Below are positions 24,995 through 34,434 of a DNA stretch of 64,000 nt, piece after piece. Numbering within the stretch: position 1 is the first letter of the stretch; each line of letters opens with the position of its first letter. The notes below the pieces were generated by a model. The model was not told the origin of the DNA. It searched no databases and worked only from the letters and a program-made list of their open reading frames with translations. A program made the translations under genes and the position numbers. The stretch is from Euonymus europaeus (lineage: Eukaryota; Streptophyta; Magnoliopsida; Celastrales; Celastraceae). The stretch is taken from assembly GCA_963580455.1 (NCBI GenBank), contig OY756967.1:22490022-22554021 (forward strand). Reading direction: 5' to 3'.

Positions 24995-25145
24995 AGCTTT
25001 ACATGTGGTATTTTATATCTCAAGATGGTATTTTAGCACCAGAGCTGAAAAGGTTTGGCTTGGAGTGCTATTTTGAGAAATATTATGAAACAAGTGCTAA
25101 AGTCAGAAATATTTTGTTCCATAATGCTAGTTCTAGAAAAAACTC
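24995..25145 (-). repeat. MULE-B right terminal inverted repeat
   Basis: Inverted copy of 22097-22245. It ends in AACTC at 25145, followed by the 9-bp target duplication. Confidence 0.9.
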
Positions 25146-25154
25146 CATTTTTTT

Positions 25155-25651
25155 TTTGTCCAAAACCACTTTTACTACCTAGTTTGTTTTAAAGTAGCTG
25201 TCTTTTCCTAAGCGGACATGTCTCCTCAATGTTAGACTATCACCTCAACACCAAAGTACCTAAAGGCCCTTACTAAAAATTGTAAAACAAAAACTATAAA
25301 TAAAAGCTCTTCTCCACTGAGAAGGATGATGAACATTGGAAACCTCTACTACAAAGACTACAAATACTTTTCTCTCTCAACGATCCCTCAAGAGCTACTC
25401 CTCCAAAGCACCATCTATATTTACCGGATCTCCACCTTAGTTATCGTCGATCCCTCCTCTTGGAAACTGATTTGATTGTCAGAGCCCCAATGATCGAACC
25501 CTCACAAACCGGTCTTTGAGATCTCACGATTCTTTGTTTATATTATGTGTAGGAACTGGATATCTTGAAGTATTTGAGAAAGGCTTTCAGGACCCACTAA
25601 ACACTGAAATGGTTGAGTTCATTGATTTTAAGATTTCGGGCCTACAACTTG
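25155..25651. other. Spacer between MULE-B and MULE-C, LTR-like
   Basis: Moderate-GC sequence with a TATAAATAAA-like box near 25297 followed by dense CT-rich leader-like DNA. The composition recalls the promoter and R region of an LTR retroelement. No coding domain, primer-binding site or LTR ends could be established. Confidence 0.3.
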
Positions 25652-25660
25652 CTCATATTA

Positions 25661-25775
25661 GGGAATTTTGGAGAAATGACCACTTACACACAAATTTTTG
25701 GAAAAATGACCTTGTCTCAAAAAAATCGCATTTATGACCTCTTTTACTTTTTTATTGACTAGAATACCCTTATGT
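25661..25775 (+). repeat. MULE-C left terminal inverted repeat
   Basis: GGGAATTTTGGAGAAATGA, then TTTTTGGAAAAATGACC, TTATGACCT and ATACCCTTAT. The same order occurs on the minus strand from 34425 to about 34311. Confidence 0.9.
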
Positions 25776-25912
25776 GGCAGAATAAAATTTATTACTCTGG
25801 GTTTATTTATTACTTTGAGTTTTGAGCTCTGCGATTCATTTTTCGTTTTCGATCCATACATAGATCAAAACAGCCGCCCTGCATTTATTTTTGTGCAGAG
25901 TTTGTCTTCCAA

Positions 25913-26520
25913 GTAAGTTCATTTGCTAGCTGGAATGTGTTGTATATCTACTTATTATTACGCATCTGTGCAATCGTTTGTGGCTAGCTGAATGTGTTGT
26001 ATATCTGCTTATTACACGCATGAGCTGTTTCCTGTGAAATCGTCTGTGGATGCTCGACATATTCTGGGCGAGAATGATTCGTAAATAGTATCTGTCATGA
26101 AGTAGATTGTATCCATGTTATAAGTTTGGTCGTGCCATTTTTAAAGTCGGTAGAACTTTAATTTTTGTGGTCGTGCCAGTGATAATGTGGTCGTGCCAAT
26201 GTATAATGAGGTCGTGCCAGTGATAATGTGGTCGTGCCAGTGATTATGTGGTCGTGCCAGTGATTATGTGGTCGTGCCAGTGTATTATGTGGTCGTTCCA
26301 TTGATTATTTGGTCGTGCCAATGTATTATGTGGTCGTGCCATTGATTATTTGGTCGTGCCAATGTATTATGTGGTCGTGCCATTGATTATTTGGTCGTGC
26401 CAATGTATTATGTGGTCGTGCCATTGATTATTTGGTCGTGCCAACAATGTTTGTGGTCGTGCTTTTTTGTTTCTCCATTGAATTTATTAATTTTATTATG
26501 ATATCTTATTATATGTGCAG
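25913..26520 (+). promoter_or_regulatory. Probable leader intron of the MULE-C transposase gene, containing motif array a
   Basis: A GTAAGTTC donor near 25912 and a TATGTGCAG acceptor ending at 26520, two bases before the transposase ATG, bracket a 0.6-kb segment. I infer a 5' UTR intron. Its second half is the motif array at 26128-26462. Confidence 0.55.
26128..26462 (+). repeat. MULE-C motif array a (GGTCGTGCC, plus orientation)
   Basis: About 16 copies of TGGTCGTGCC, spaced by about 10-12 bp of the type ATTGATTATT or AATGTATTATG. The last half is a higher-order unit of two spacers alternating. One copy is changed to GTTCC. Confidence 0.95.
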
Positions 26521-26522
26521 GA

Positions 26523-28961
26523 ATGGCTTCTGAGATCGATTTTGTTTTGTTATATGGTGGAGAGTGGGAAAATTGTAGGGGCATGCACACTTTTAAAGGC
26601 GGAAGAAGTCAGGGTGTAATCGTGTCTAATGCAATAACACATGCAGAATTTGTAGAACTCATATACCAGTTGATTGAAGTCGATTTTAATTCCTTCGATT
26701 TGGTGATGAAGTTTGTCTATAATACACATTTCAAAATGGAACCGATGGAGCTTCAGAATGAACGTGACATGCAATTTTTCCTAAGGCAAAATGATCATCC
26801 AGTAAAACCTGGTACTCCACTGTGCGTAACAACGAAGCAGAGAGCGACTTGTCAGTTTGTCTCACAAGATGTTAGCTATGGTCCAATGATGCATAAAACA
26901 TTTGTTGCACCAAATGTTGGTTCTGTTTCTCCTGAGTTACCACAATTTGCAAGTAAATTTGTACCACATGACGATGGTGATGACGAGCGGGTTAATAACT
27001 ACAGCGATTTTCGCTTCTCTGATTTTGACTTTCCCAATACTGGTAACGATGATATTGATGGGGTTAATGATGAGGATGATAGTCAAGGTCTTCATGGTGA
27101 AGAGTGGGAAAATCCATTTGATGACGGGGAACCACAGTCACATAATCAATCCACCTTTGCAGCAGAAGATGGAAGGAATCATTGCTCAAATTCTATTGGG
27201 CCTTCAGGTGTTGTTGCGAGCAACAGTATTAGTAGCTCATCCGGTGGTCATGTTGCAGTAGGTCAGATTTATATGGACAAGAAAGAATTACAGAAAAATA
27301 TAGCTGTGTATGCTATGAAAGAGAACAGAATGTTTCATGTATTGAAATCAACGAAAACTCTATATGCGGTCAAATGTGTTGACATGGGATGTGATTGGCG
27401 CTTGCGAGCAATAAAATTGAAAGATTCGGAGTTGTTTAAGGTAACAAGGTTTAATGGCAAGCATGACTGTTCTCTGGACCTTATCAATCGAAGTCATAGA
27501 CAAGCATCTAGAAAGGTCATTGGAGAATGCATTAAGTCTAAATTTGAAGGGGTTGGTCGTACGTATCGGCCGAAAGATATAGTCGACGACGTGCGGACAG
27601 ATTTTGGTGTGAATATAAGCTACGACAAAGCTTGGAGGGCTAGGGAGTTTGCTTTGGAAGTGGTTAGAGGATCACCAGAATTATCATTCTCGTATTTGCC
27701 GCATTACTGTGCAGTGTTAGAGAAAAATAACCCTGGTACAGTAACTCATATAGAGTTCGATAATGATTTCAAGTTTAAATATTTTTTCCTTGCTCTTGGG
27801 CTAGTATTGAGAGGGTTTCGTAGTTCAATGAGACGTGTCATTGCTGTTGATGGTACTCACCTCAAGGGAAAATACATGGGTACACTCTTTGTGGCTGCTG
27901 CTTTAGACGGTAACAACAAAATTTATCCAGTTGCTTTTGGAATGGGAGATTCAGAAAATAATGCATCTTGGGAATGGTTCATGGGAAAACTTAGATCAGC
28001 TATTGATCTTGAAGATTTCTCAGAGTTGGCAATAATATCAGATAGACATAACAGTATTGAGAGAGCAGTCGCTTTGGTTTTTCCAGAGTCATACCATGGG
28101 CACTGTATACACCACATCAAGCAAAACATGAAAGCAAAAAATATTGATGATAGTGTCTTCCCTATTTTTTTTAAGGCAGCGAAGGTATATCGTGTTTCAC
28201 AATTTGAGCATCTAATGACACAGTTGCGTGGGTTTCAAGATGGCAGGGCACATCGTTATTTAGTTGATGCTGGATTTGAAAAGTGGTCTCGTGCACATTT
28301 CCCAGGTAGGAGATACAGTATACTAACCACTAATATTGCTGAGAGTTTGAATGCTGTATTGAGGGAAGCACGGTGTCTTCCAATTACAACATTGGTTGAC
28401 CATCTAAGATCTTTACTTCAAAGATGGTTCCATGAGCGTCGCACTAAAGCAGCTTCCATTACAACCCAACTTTGTAAGAAAATTGATAAGAAGTTGAGAA
28501 AGCGGATTGACAAGGCGCAACGTATGTCTGTTGAACCAATTAGTCATATTCAGTTTTATGTGAGGGATGGACTTGGTGGTGGGGAGGTGAATCTGCACAA
28601 CAGAACATGCACCTGCAGGAAATTTGAGATGCAACAATTGCCTTGTGTTCATGCGTTGGCGGCGTGTAGAACACGCAACATTGATCCACAATCCATGTGT
28701 TCACGCTACTATACTAATGAGGCAATTATGTTAGCTTATGCTGAACCGATTAACACAGTACCAATTGAAGACCATCGGCATGCAAGCGAAGATCAAAGGT
28801 TATTGCCACCTGATACGAGAAGACCTGGAGGGAGGCCAAAACAAAGAAGAATACCATCCGCTGGTGAATCTGTAGCAATTAGAAAGTGCGGAAGATGTAA
28901 AAAAATTGGTCATAACCGACAGACTTGTAAGGAGCCAGTAGCCTTGACTGGTAGGGTATAA
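26523..28961 (+). CDS. MuDR-type Mutator transposase, intact, 812 aa
   Basis: A single uninterrupted exon; ATG lies two bases after a probable splice acceptor. The N-terminal ~130 residues start with a PB1-like segment (FVLLYGGEWEN) as in many plant MuDR transposases. An acidic Asp/Glu linker follows, then the MuDR DNA-binding region (residues about 255-345, with the Cys/His pattern CVDMGCDW and GKHDC). The DDE core has Asp near 442 (IAVDGTHL), Asp near 506 (IISDRH), CIHH and Glu near 606 (TTNIAESLNA). The SWIM finger is CTCRKFEMQQLPCVHALAAC (about 695-715). A C-terminal zinc knuckle, CGRCKKIGHNRQTC (about 787-800), closes the protein. All catalytic positions are present. It should bind the MULE-C ends and cut in the nucleus. 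It converges on the C48 gene. Confidence 0.95.
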   Translation: MASEIDFVLLYGGEWENCRGMHTFKGGRSQGVIVSNAITHAEFVELIYQLIEVDFNSFDLVMKFVYNTHFKMEPMELQNERDMQFFLRQNDHPVKPGTPLCVTTKQRATCQFVSQDVSYGPMMHKTFVAPNVGSVSPELPQFASKFVPHDDGDDERVNNYSDFRFSDFDFPNTGNDDIDGVNDEDDSQGLHGEEWENPFDDGEPQSHNQSTFAAEDGRNHCSNSIGPSGVVASNSISSSSGGHVAVGQIYMDKKELQKNIAVYAMKENRMFHVLKSTKTLYAVKCVDMGCDWRLRAIKLKDSELFKVTRFNGKHDCSLDLINRSHRQASRKVIGECIKSKFEGVGRTYRPKDIVDDVRTDFGVNISYDKAWRAREFALEVVRGSPELSFSYLPHYCAVLEKNNPGTVTHIEFDNDFKFKYFFLALGLVLRGFRSSMRRVIAVDGTHLKGKYMGTLFVAAALDGNNKIYPVAFGMGDSENNASWEWFMGKLRSAIDLEDFSELAIISDRHNSIERAVALVFPESYHGHCIHHIKQNMKAKNIDDSVFPIFFKAAKVYRVSQFEHLMTQLRGFQDGRAHRYLVDAGFEKWSRAHFPGRRYSILTTNIAESLNAVLREARCLPITTLVDHLRSLLQRWFHERRTKAASITTQLCKKIDKKLRKRIDKAQRMSVEPISHIQFYVRDGLGGGEVNLHNRTCTCRKFEMQQLPCVHALAACRTRNIDPQSMCSRYYTNEAIMLAYAEPINTVPIEDHRHASEDQRLLPPDTRRPGGRPKQRRIPSAGESVAIRKCGRCKKIGHNRQTCKEPVALTGRV

Positions 28962-29128
28962 TACCAGTCATTGACGATTCTAATTGCTAAACATTTACTT
29001 TATAATGTGAACTGTTAAACGTTACCATTAACATTGCTGCTTTTAATGAGAACTGTCAGTTTCTATATCAGTCTATGATTTTATTTAATATATATGTAAA
29101 AATATGTAATGTTAATGTTTATATAATC

Positions 29129-29700
29129 TGGCATGACCAGTAAAGTTGCAGGCAGGCACGACCACTTAAGTTGCAGGAAGGCACGACCAGTTTAAAAAAG
29201 CAGGCACGACCATATAAAAATACCAGGCACGACCATCTAAATAAAAGGAGGCACGACCATGTAAAAATACCAGGCACGACCATATAAAAATACCAGGCAC
29301 GACCATCTAAATAAAAGCAGGCACGACCATATAAAAATATCAGGCACGACCATCTAAATAAAAGCAGGCACGACCATATAAAAATACCAGGCACGACCAT
29401 CTAAATAAAAGGAGGCACGACCAGTTTAAAAAAGCAGGCACGACCATATAAAAATATCAGGCACGACCATCTAAATAAAAGCAGGCACGACCATATAAAA
29501 ATACCAGGCACGACCATCTAAATAAAAGGAGGCACGACCATATAAAAATACCAGGCACGACCATCTAAATAAAAGCAGGCACGACCATATATATAAAAGG
29601 AGGCACGACCATATATATAACAGGAGGAACGACCAGTTAAATTCTGGCACGACCAGTTAAATTCCGGCACGACCAGCTAAAAAAATTAAGGCACGATTAG
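29129..29700 (-). repeat. MULE-C motif array b (GGCACGACC on plus)
   Basis: Around 35 copies by eye of GGCACGACC A/C followed by TTTAAAAAAGCA, TATAAAAATACCA or TCTAAATAAAAG spacers. It lies beyond the 3' end of both genes, in the inter-gene spacer. Short reading frames across it (for example 29119-29400) are translations of the repeat and not genes. Confidence 0.95.
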
Positions 29701-29741
29701 ATATTTATATATAATTTACAGTTGACATTTAAATAAGATAT

Positions 29742-32700
29742 TCACATTATAAACTCCTGTCCCCAAGCCTCTGAACAAAACTTTTGTCTATAGAATTTCA
29801 TGTCCCCTTGTTGGATAATGTTTACTGGCAAATCAGCCGTCAATGCTTCAATGAATTTGAAGGCAAACATGCCACAATCTCCTCTGCAATGGAAACATTA
29901 AAAAGTATCAGCATATATAATATGTAATTGAATAATTGCTAAATATTTTTTTTATAGGAACTTACCCTCCAGTTTGTCTAGGGCATGAAGGTATCCGTTG
30001 CAATCTCCATGGAGCAAACAATTCATCCCCCAAACCAGTGGATTGAAGAATACGGGGAAGCATTGTTGTCAAGGGATCAAAAAGTGTCTTCAATGCAGCA
30101 CCATTTGTCAGGCTGGGCAGTGAGTCGTAGACATGAACAGTCTTCTTTTCCATTACCAATTCCACAGCAACCCAGTGTTTATTGTTGAAGTTTGCAGGAA
30201 AGTAAACAAACTTGGCCCTTTCCCACGCAACAGAATCAATTGGAAGTATCCCCACAATATAATCCAAAAAAATGCTGTCCTCGTCCCAAAAGGCAACATC
30301 ATCCGGCTTTGACTTGAACAACTCAAACTTCTCCTGTACCCTGGTCTGAAATCATAGGAACATATATATAAAGAAGAATACAAATAAAATGTATTTATGC
30401 AAATAAATTTCGAACAATGACAGTGTGCAACTTACAAAGAACAGACAATCTAGGACAACACAGTCCCTCTTAAAACTATCTGGGAACTTTGTCATTCTTT
30501 TTCGAATCAGGTGCATGGCTACATCAAGGTGCTGTATGAAAATTACATGTTAAGACACATATTAAAAAAAAGTATCCACGACCAGATAAAAAAAAGGAGG
30601 CACGACCAGTTAAATAAAATGAGGCACGACTAGTTAAATAAAATGAGGCACGACCAGTTAAAAAAAGGAGGAACGACCAGTTAAAAATATCAGGCGCGAC
30701 CAGTTAAACATAGCAGGCACGACCAGTTTAAAAAAGCAGGCACGACCAGTTAAAAAGCAGGCACGACCAGTTTAAAAAATCAGGCACGACCATTTAAAAA
30801 GCAGGCACGACCAGTTTAAAAAATCAGGCACGACCATTTAAAAAGCAGGCACGACCAGTTTAAAAAAATGAGGCACGACCAGTTAAATTGATATATAAAA
30901 ATGTATTGTTTTACCTGGTCTGTTAACCATCCATCTAACTTCATAGCATCCATAAACCACTGCTTGTTTACTGCACATGTTGGCCAACTTATGCTTTCTC
31001 CATCCTTGGACCTGTCTTGCATGAATGCAAGACAATCATCTGCCCATTGATCTGGCCACTTCCTCTTCAAGTCCAATTTTATAATTTCTTTACTTGACAC
31101 ATCCTTATCATCAATTGTTTTCCTTCTCTTCAAGGATGGAGATGTAAATGGAGTCCTTTTGAGAGGTCCAGGCCTAACTGCACGCTTCTGTTTGTTCCTG
31201 ACATAGGGTTTAATACCCCCTTCTGAGGCTTTAGGGAACTTTGATGGTGTCACCACCTCGACCCCAGAAATATTTTTACTCTCTTCAGCTGGGGTAAAGG
31301 AAGCCATGGAGCTCATACTAGTATACAACAAACCAGGGTCTCTATGCTCTTTTGTATCATCAACATTTACCCCCGCAACATCTACATTGTCTGCCTTATC
31401 ATCGACCCCCAACTCCTCCCCCATTTCCAATCCCACTACAACTACACTCTCATCCTCCACACCTTCTACATTGCTCCCTCCGACCACACCACCCTCAGAA
31501 TCATCCACATCAGTCATCACACCCACATCAACAAAAGAAACAGTAACCCCACCCTTTACAGTACTTCCCCCCACCACATCGGCTTCAGTCTGCACCCCCA
31601 CATCAACAACAGAAACCTTAACCCCACCCTTTACAGTACTTCCCCCAACCACATCAACATCAACCTCATCGGCTTCAGTCTGCACCCCCATATCAACAAC
31701 TACAACAGGAACTGGGAATTTCACCGCTTCACCCTTGTCAGTAAAGGTTTTCAGTGCCAACAAAGCATCCTCAACGCACTTATTCACCACTGTCATAGTA
31801 GATAAAAAATCTGATTTAACTGCACCTATGAAGCTTCCCTCATGAACCTGCTTCTTCAAATTATCAAGCTTGACAATCACATCATGAACAACCTCAAAAT
31901 CTGCATCAAAAGATTGCTCCACAGGTTCAGTGTCACCATGTGAATCAGAATATTGCTCCACAGGAGCTGTGTGATCACTCGAATCATCAGCAGATTCTTT
32001 AATTGCTCCCTCCCCCACCCTGTTGCTCACGTCGATCCAGTACTCCTGCTCCATCTCAATCCCATTTGCAGATAGAATAGCGTGTACTTGCAGCTATTGC
32101 AACATAGACTATCAATCATTAGCACCTCAATATTTTGTCCAAAAGAATCATCATAAATATGAAAACAGTAAGCTTATTTGCATATTTAAGTTTTTACCTT
32201 GTCTTGTTGGAATACATTTTGTAAGAGTTCTTTAGAATTTGGAGTTTGATAGCTACTCCAATTGAGTAATCGAGGAATCACATCCTTGATTTTTGAGGCG
32301 TACAATGAACCAATGACAGGTATAGCTTCATATGACCAAACCTAAGATAAATAACAACAGAATTTAGATTAAAATAATTTAATATTGGATGAAAAAGAAA
32401 TCAGGCACGACCAGTTAAAAAACTAAGGCACGACCAGTTAAAAACTAAGGCACGACCATTAAAAGAAATCAGGCACGACCATTTAAAAGAAATCAGGCAC
32501 GACCAGTTAAAAACTAAGGCACGACCAGTTAAAAACTAAGGCACGACCATTAAAAGAAATCAGGCACGACCAATTTAGAAATCAGGCACGACCAGATAAA
32601 TAGCAGGCACGACCAGTTAAAGCAAATCAATACCTGGAACACCATAGGGAAACCATAAATGCAGTATTGCTCCTTCTTCGTTTGTCTGCTCTTTCGTCTA

Positions 32701-33365
32701 TCTAAACGGTTGACCATTATTCCTCCAAGAGAGGCAACAGTACGTTGGTAGCTCACAGCCCCCCATGGGAATTTGTTGAATACATCCAAATTGTCCACCA
32801 ATTGGAGCCACCGATTATCAATAGGCCTATGTCGTTCCTTAGCTACTAGCACAAACTCAAGAAAATAAATCAAGGCTAGTTTCACCACCTCCTCATCCAC
32901 CTGCTTCTCTTTCTTTCTTCTGCACAAACGATCGAAACAAAGCTCTAAATGATGTCTCTGAATAATCTTCATATCATCAAACCACATATCCCTCAGCCTA
33001 TGTACACTAGTATCAACTAATGCAGAGATATCAGGCACATCCCTACACACTAAACCGGTAATGAGAGCGAAGTCTGTAATACCAAAAGATGTCATCCTGT
33101 TGGCGAATTTAAATGTCAATCTGTTTCCAATATCTTCAAAATCAACATCTTGGGATTCAACTTGTCGTAGAAGAAGCTGATGCATTAACTGTCCTGATAC
33201 AGAGAGCTCACCTACATCCAGAAAAATGCCGAAGCATGTCTTCCTAAACATCTCGAGTTGATTCTCACTCAAAGAACCTCTTATTTGCCCAATAACATGT
33301 GAGATGTTTGAAAAAATTGTAACCTTCGCAGGAAAATGATCCTTCTCCTTAATGAGGTAATCCAT
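29742..33365 (-). CDS. MULE-borne C48 (Ulp1-like) cysteine protease with intact triad, 6 exons, 890 aa
   Basis: Exons are 33365-32634, 32341-32198, 32093-30915, 30531-30436, 30345-29966 and 29883-29742. All are GT-AG with closed phase. Residues 1-292 are a DUF1985-type N-terminal domain typical of plant transposon Ulp1-like proteins (GQIRGSLSENQLEMFRKT, ITDFALITGL, then VWSYEAIPVIGSLYASK). Exon 3 is a long Val/Asp-rich acidic region with three imperfect repeats of VKGGVxVSxVDVGVxT, followed by a basic KRTPFTSPSLKRRK segment that may be a nuclear signal. The C48 domain has NNKHWVAVEL (His774), HVYDSLPS (Asp791), RQTGG (Gln841) and DCGMF (Cys847), so the His-Asp-Gln-Cys set is complete. The ATG follows a TGCAG acceptor, implying a leader intron that carries motif array e. 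The substrate is unknown. Confidence 0.9.
30573..30888 (-). repeat. MULE-C motif array c, inside an intron of the C48 gene
   Basis: About 17 copies of GGCACGACCAG separated by TTAAAAAAGCA-type spacers. They lie entirely in the intron between exons 30915 and 30531. The minus-strand (sense) reading is CTGGTCGTGCC. Confidence 0.93.
32401..32622 (-). repeat. MULE-C motif array d, inside an intron of the C48 gene
   Basis: About 14 copies of GGCACGACCAGTTAAAAACTAA and GGCACGACCATTAAAAGAAATCA units, filling most of the intron between exons 32634 and 32341. Confidence 0.93.
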
Positions 33366-33416
33366 TGTTTGTAAATCTGCATTAATAACATAAGGTAAAT
33401 TATAAGGAAACATCAG

Positions 33417-34096
33417 AGGCACGACCAATTAAATTATAAGGCACGACCTGTTAAAATCATGCAAACCAGTTAAACTCACAGGAACGACCAACTAAATTAC
33501 TGGCACGACCAAATAAAAACTGGCACGACCAACTAAATTACTGGCACGACCAAATAAAAACTGGCACGACCAACTAAAAACTGGCACGACCAACTAAATT
33601 ACTGGCACGACCAAATAAAAACTGGCACGACCAACTAAATTACTGGCACGACCAAATAAAAACTGGCACGACCAACTAAAAACTGGAACGACCAACTAAA
33701 TTACTGGAACGACCAAATAAAAACTAGCACGACCAACTAAATTACTGGCACGACCAAATAAAAACTGGCACGACCAACTAAATTACTGGCACGACCAAAT
33801 AAAAACTGGCACGACCAATAAAGCAGACGCCTCCTCAGGTACACTCACAGGCACGACCAGTCAGAATATAGGCACGACCAAATAAAAACTGGCACGACAA
33901 ACACATTCACAGGCACGACCAGTCAGAGTATAGGCACGACCAACTAAATTGCATGAAAATCATAAAAAAAAACATGCAAAACCTCGCCAAAAACATGCAC
34001 GAACATCTAAAAAGAAACAACAAGAAAAATATATAAGAAAATCAATGAAACGCTGAAACGAAGGCACGACCAATTAAACGCTGGCGCGACCAATAA
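33417..34096 (-). repeat. MULE-C motif array e, in the leader of the C48 gene
   Basis: About 40 copies. The core is a higher-order tandem of two alternating units, GGCACGACCAACTAAATTACT and GGCACGACCAAATAAAAACT. The flanks are more degenerate (GGAACGACC, GGCGCGACC). It lies upstream of the C48 start codon, probably in a 5' UTR intron. Confidence 0.93.
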
Positions 34097-34310
34097 TGAA
34101 CAACTCTCAACAGTTTATAACAGACACAACAAATTATTCTGGGGCCTCAAACTCACCTCGTTGGTAGTCGGAAATACTTGCCGATTGCAATCTGGGAGTT
34201 CTTCCGCTTTCTAGCCTCCAAAATTTGAAGAGTTTCAACAAAGGTCTTGCAGGTGTCTTTTGGGTTTTTGTTTCAAATTAAATAAACCAGTGGGAAAAGA
34301 CGTGTCCTTA

Positions 34311-34425
34311 GTATAAGGGCATTTCGGTACTTTAACGCATTAAAAAGGTCATAATTGCTGAAATTTTTGGACAGGGTCATTTCTCCAAAAATCTTTACGG
34401 ATGGGATCATTTCTCCAAAATTCCC
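34311..34425 (-). repeat. MULE-C right terminal inverted repeat
   Basis: Inverted counterpart of 25661-25775. It ends CCAAAATTCCC at 34425 and is followed directly by CTCATATTA. Confidence 0.9.
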
Positions 34426-34434
34426 CTCATATTA

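Larger units (their letters stand above)
22097..25145. mobile_element. MULE-B: 3.05-kb Mutator-like element, MuDR-type
   Basis: Terminal inverted repeats of about 140 bp begin GAGTTTTTT(T)CTAGAACTAG and are very similar, differing at only a few positions. The flanking 9-bp duplication CATTTTTTT lies at 22088-22096 and 25146-25154. The T-rich duplication could be shifted by a base. It encodes one transposase gene on the plus strand that is interrupted by a single in-frame stop. High TIR identity suggests fairly recent activity. Confidence 0.88.
25661..34425. mobile_element. MULE-C: complete 8.8-kb Mutator-like element with transposase, C48 protease and internal motif arrays
   Basis: A perfect 9-bp target duplication, CTCATATTA, lies at 25652-25660 and 34426-34434. 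The terminal inverted repeats are about 115 bp and start GGGAATTTTGGAGAAATGA at each end. Two apparently intact genes converge: a MuDR-type transposase (26523-28961, plus) and a C48 protease (33365-29742, minus). The untranslated leaders, two introns and the inter-gene spacer are packed with GGTCGTGCC / GGCACGACC motifs. Intact frames, matching TIRs and exact TSD make this a plausible autonomous element. Confidence 0.93.

Noticed and set aside
29119..29400. 93-codon minus-strand frame with repeated GRAC and VVPGIF phrases
   Set aside because: It is the translation of motif array b; the period follows the DNA repeat and no domain is present.
31306..31845. Thr/Pro/Ser-rich plus-strand frame of 179 codons
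   Set aside because: It is the antisense of the Val/Asp-rich exon of the MULE-C C48 gene.
26128..34096. CRISPR-like regular spacing of short repeats
   Set aside because: Plant nuclear context, spacers are themselves repeated and AT-rich, repeats are 9-11 bp, and no cas genes are present.
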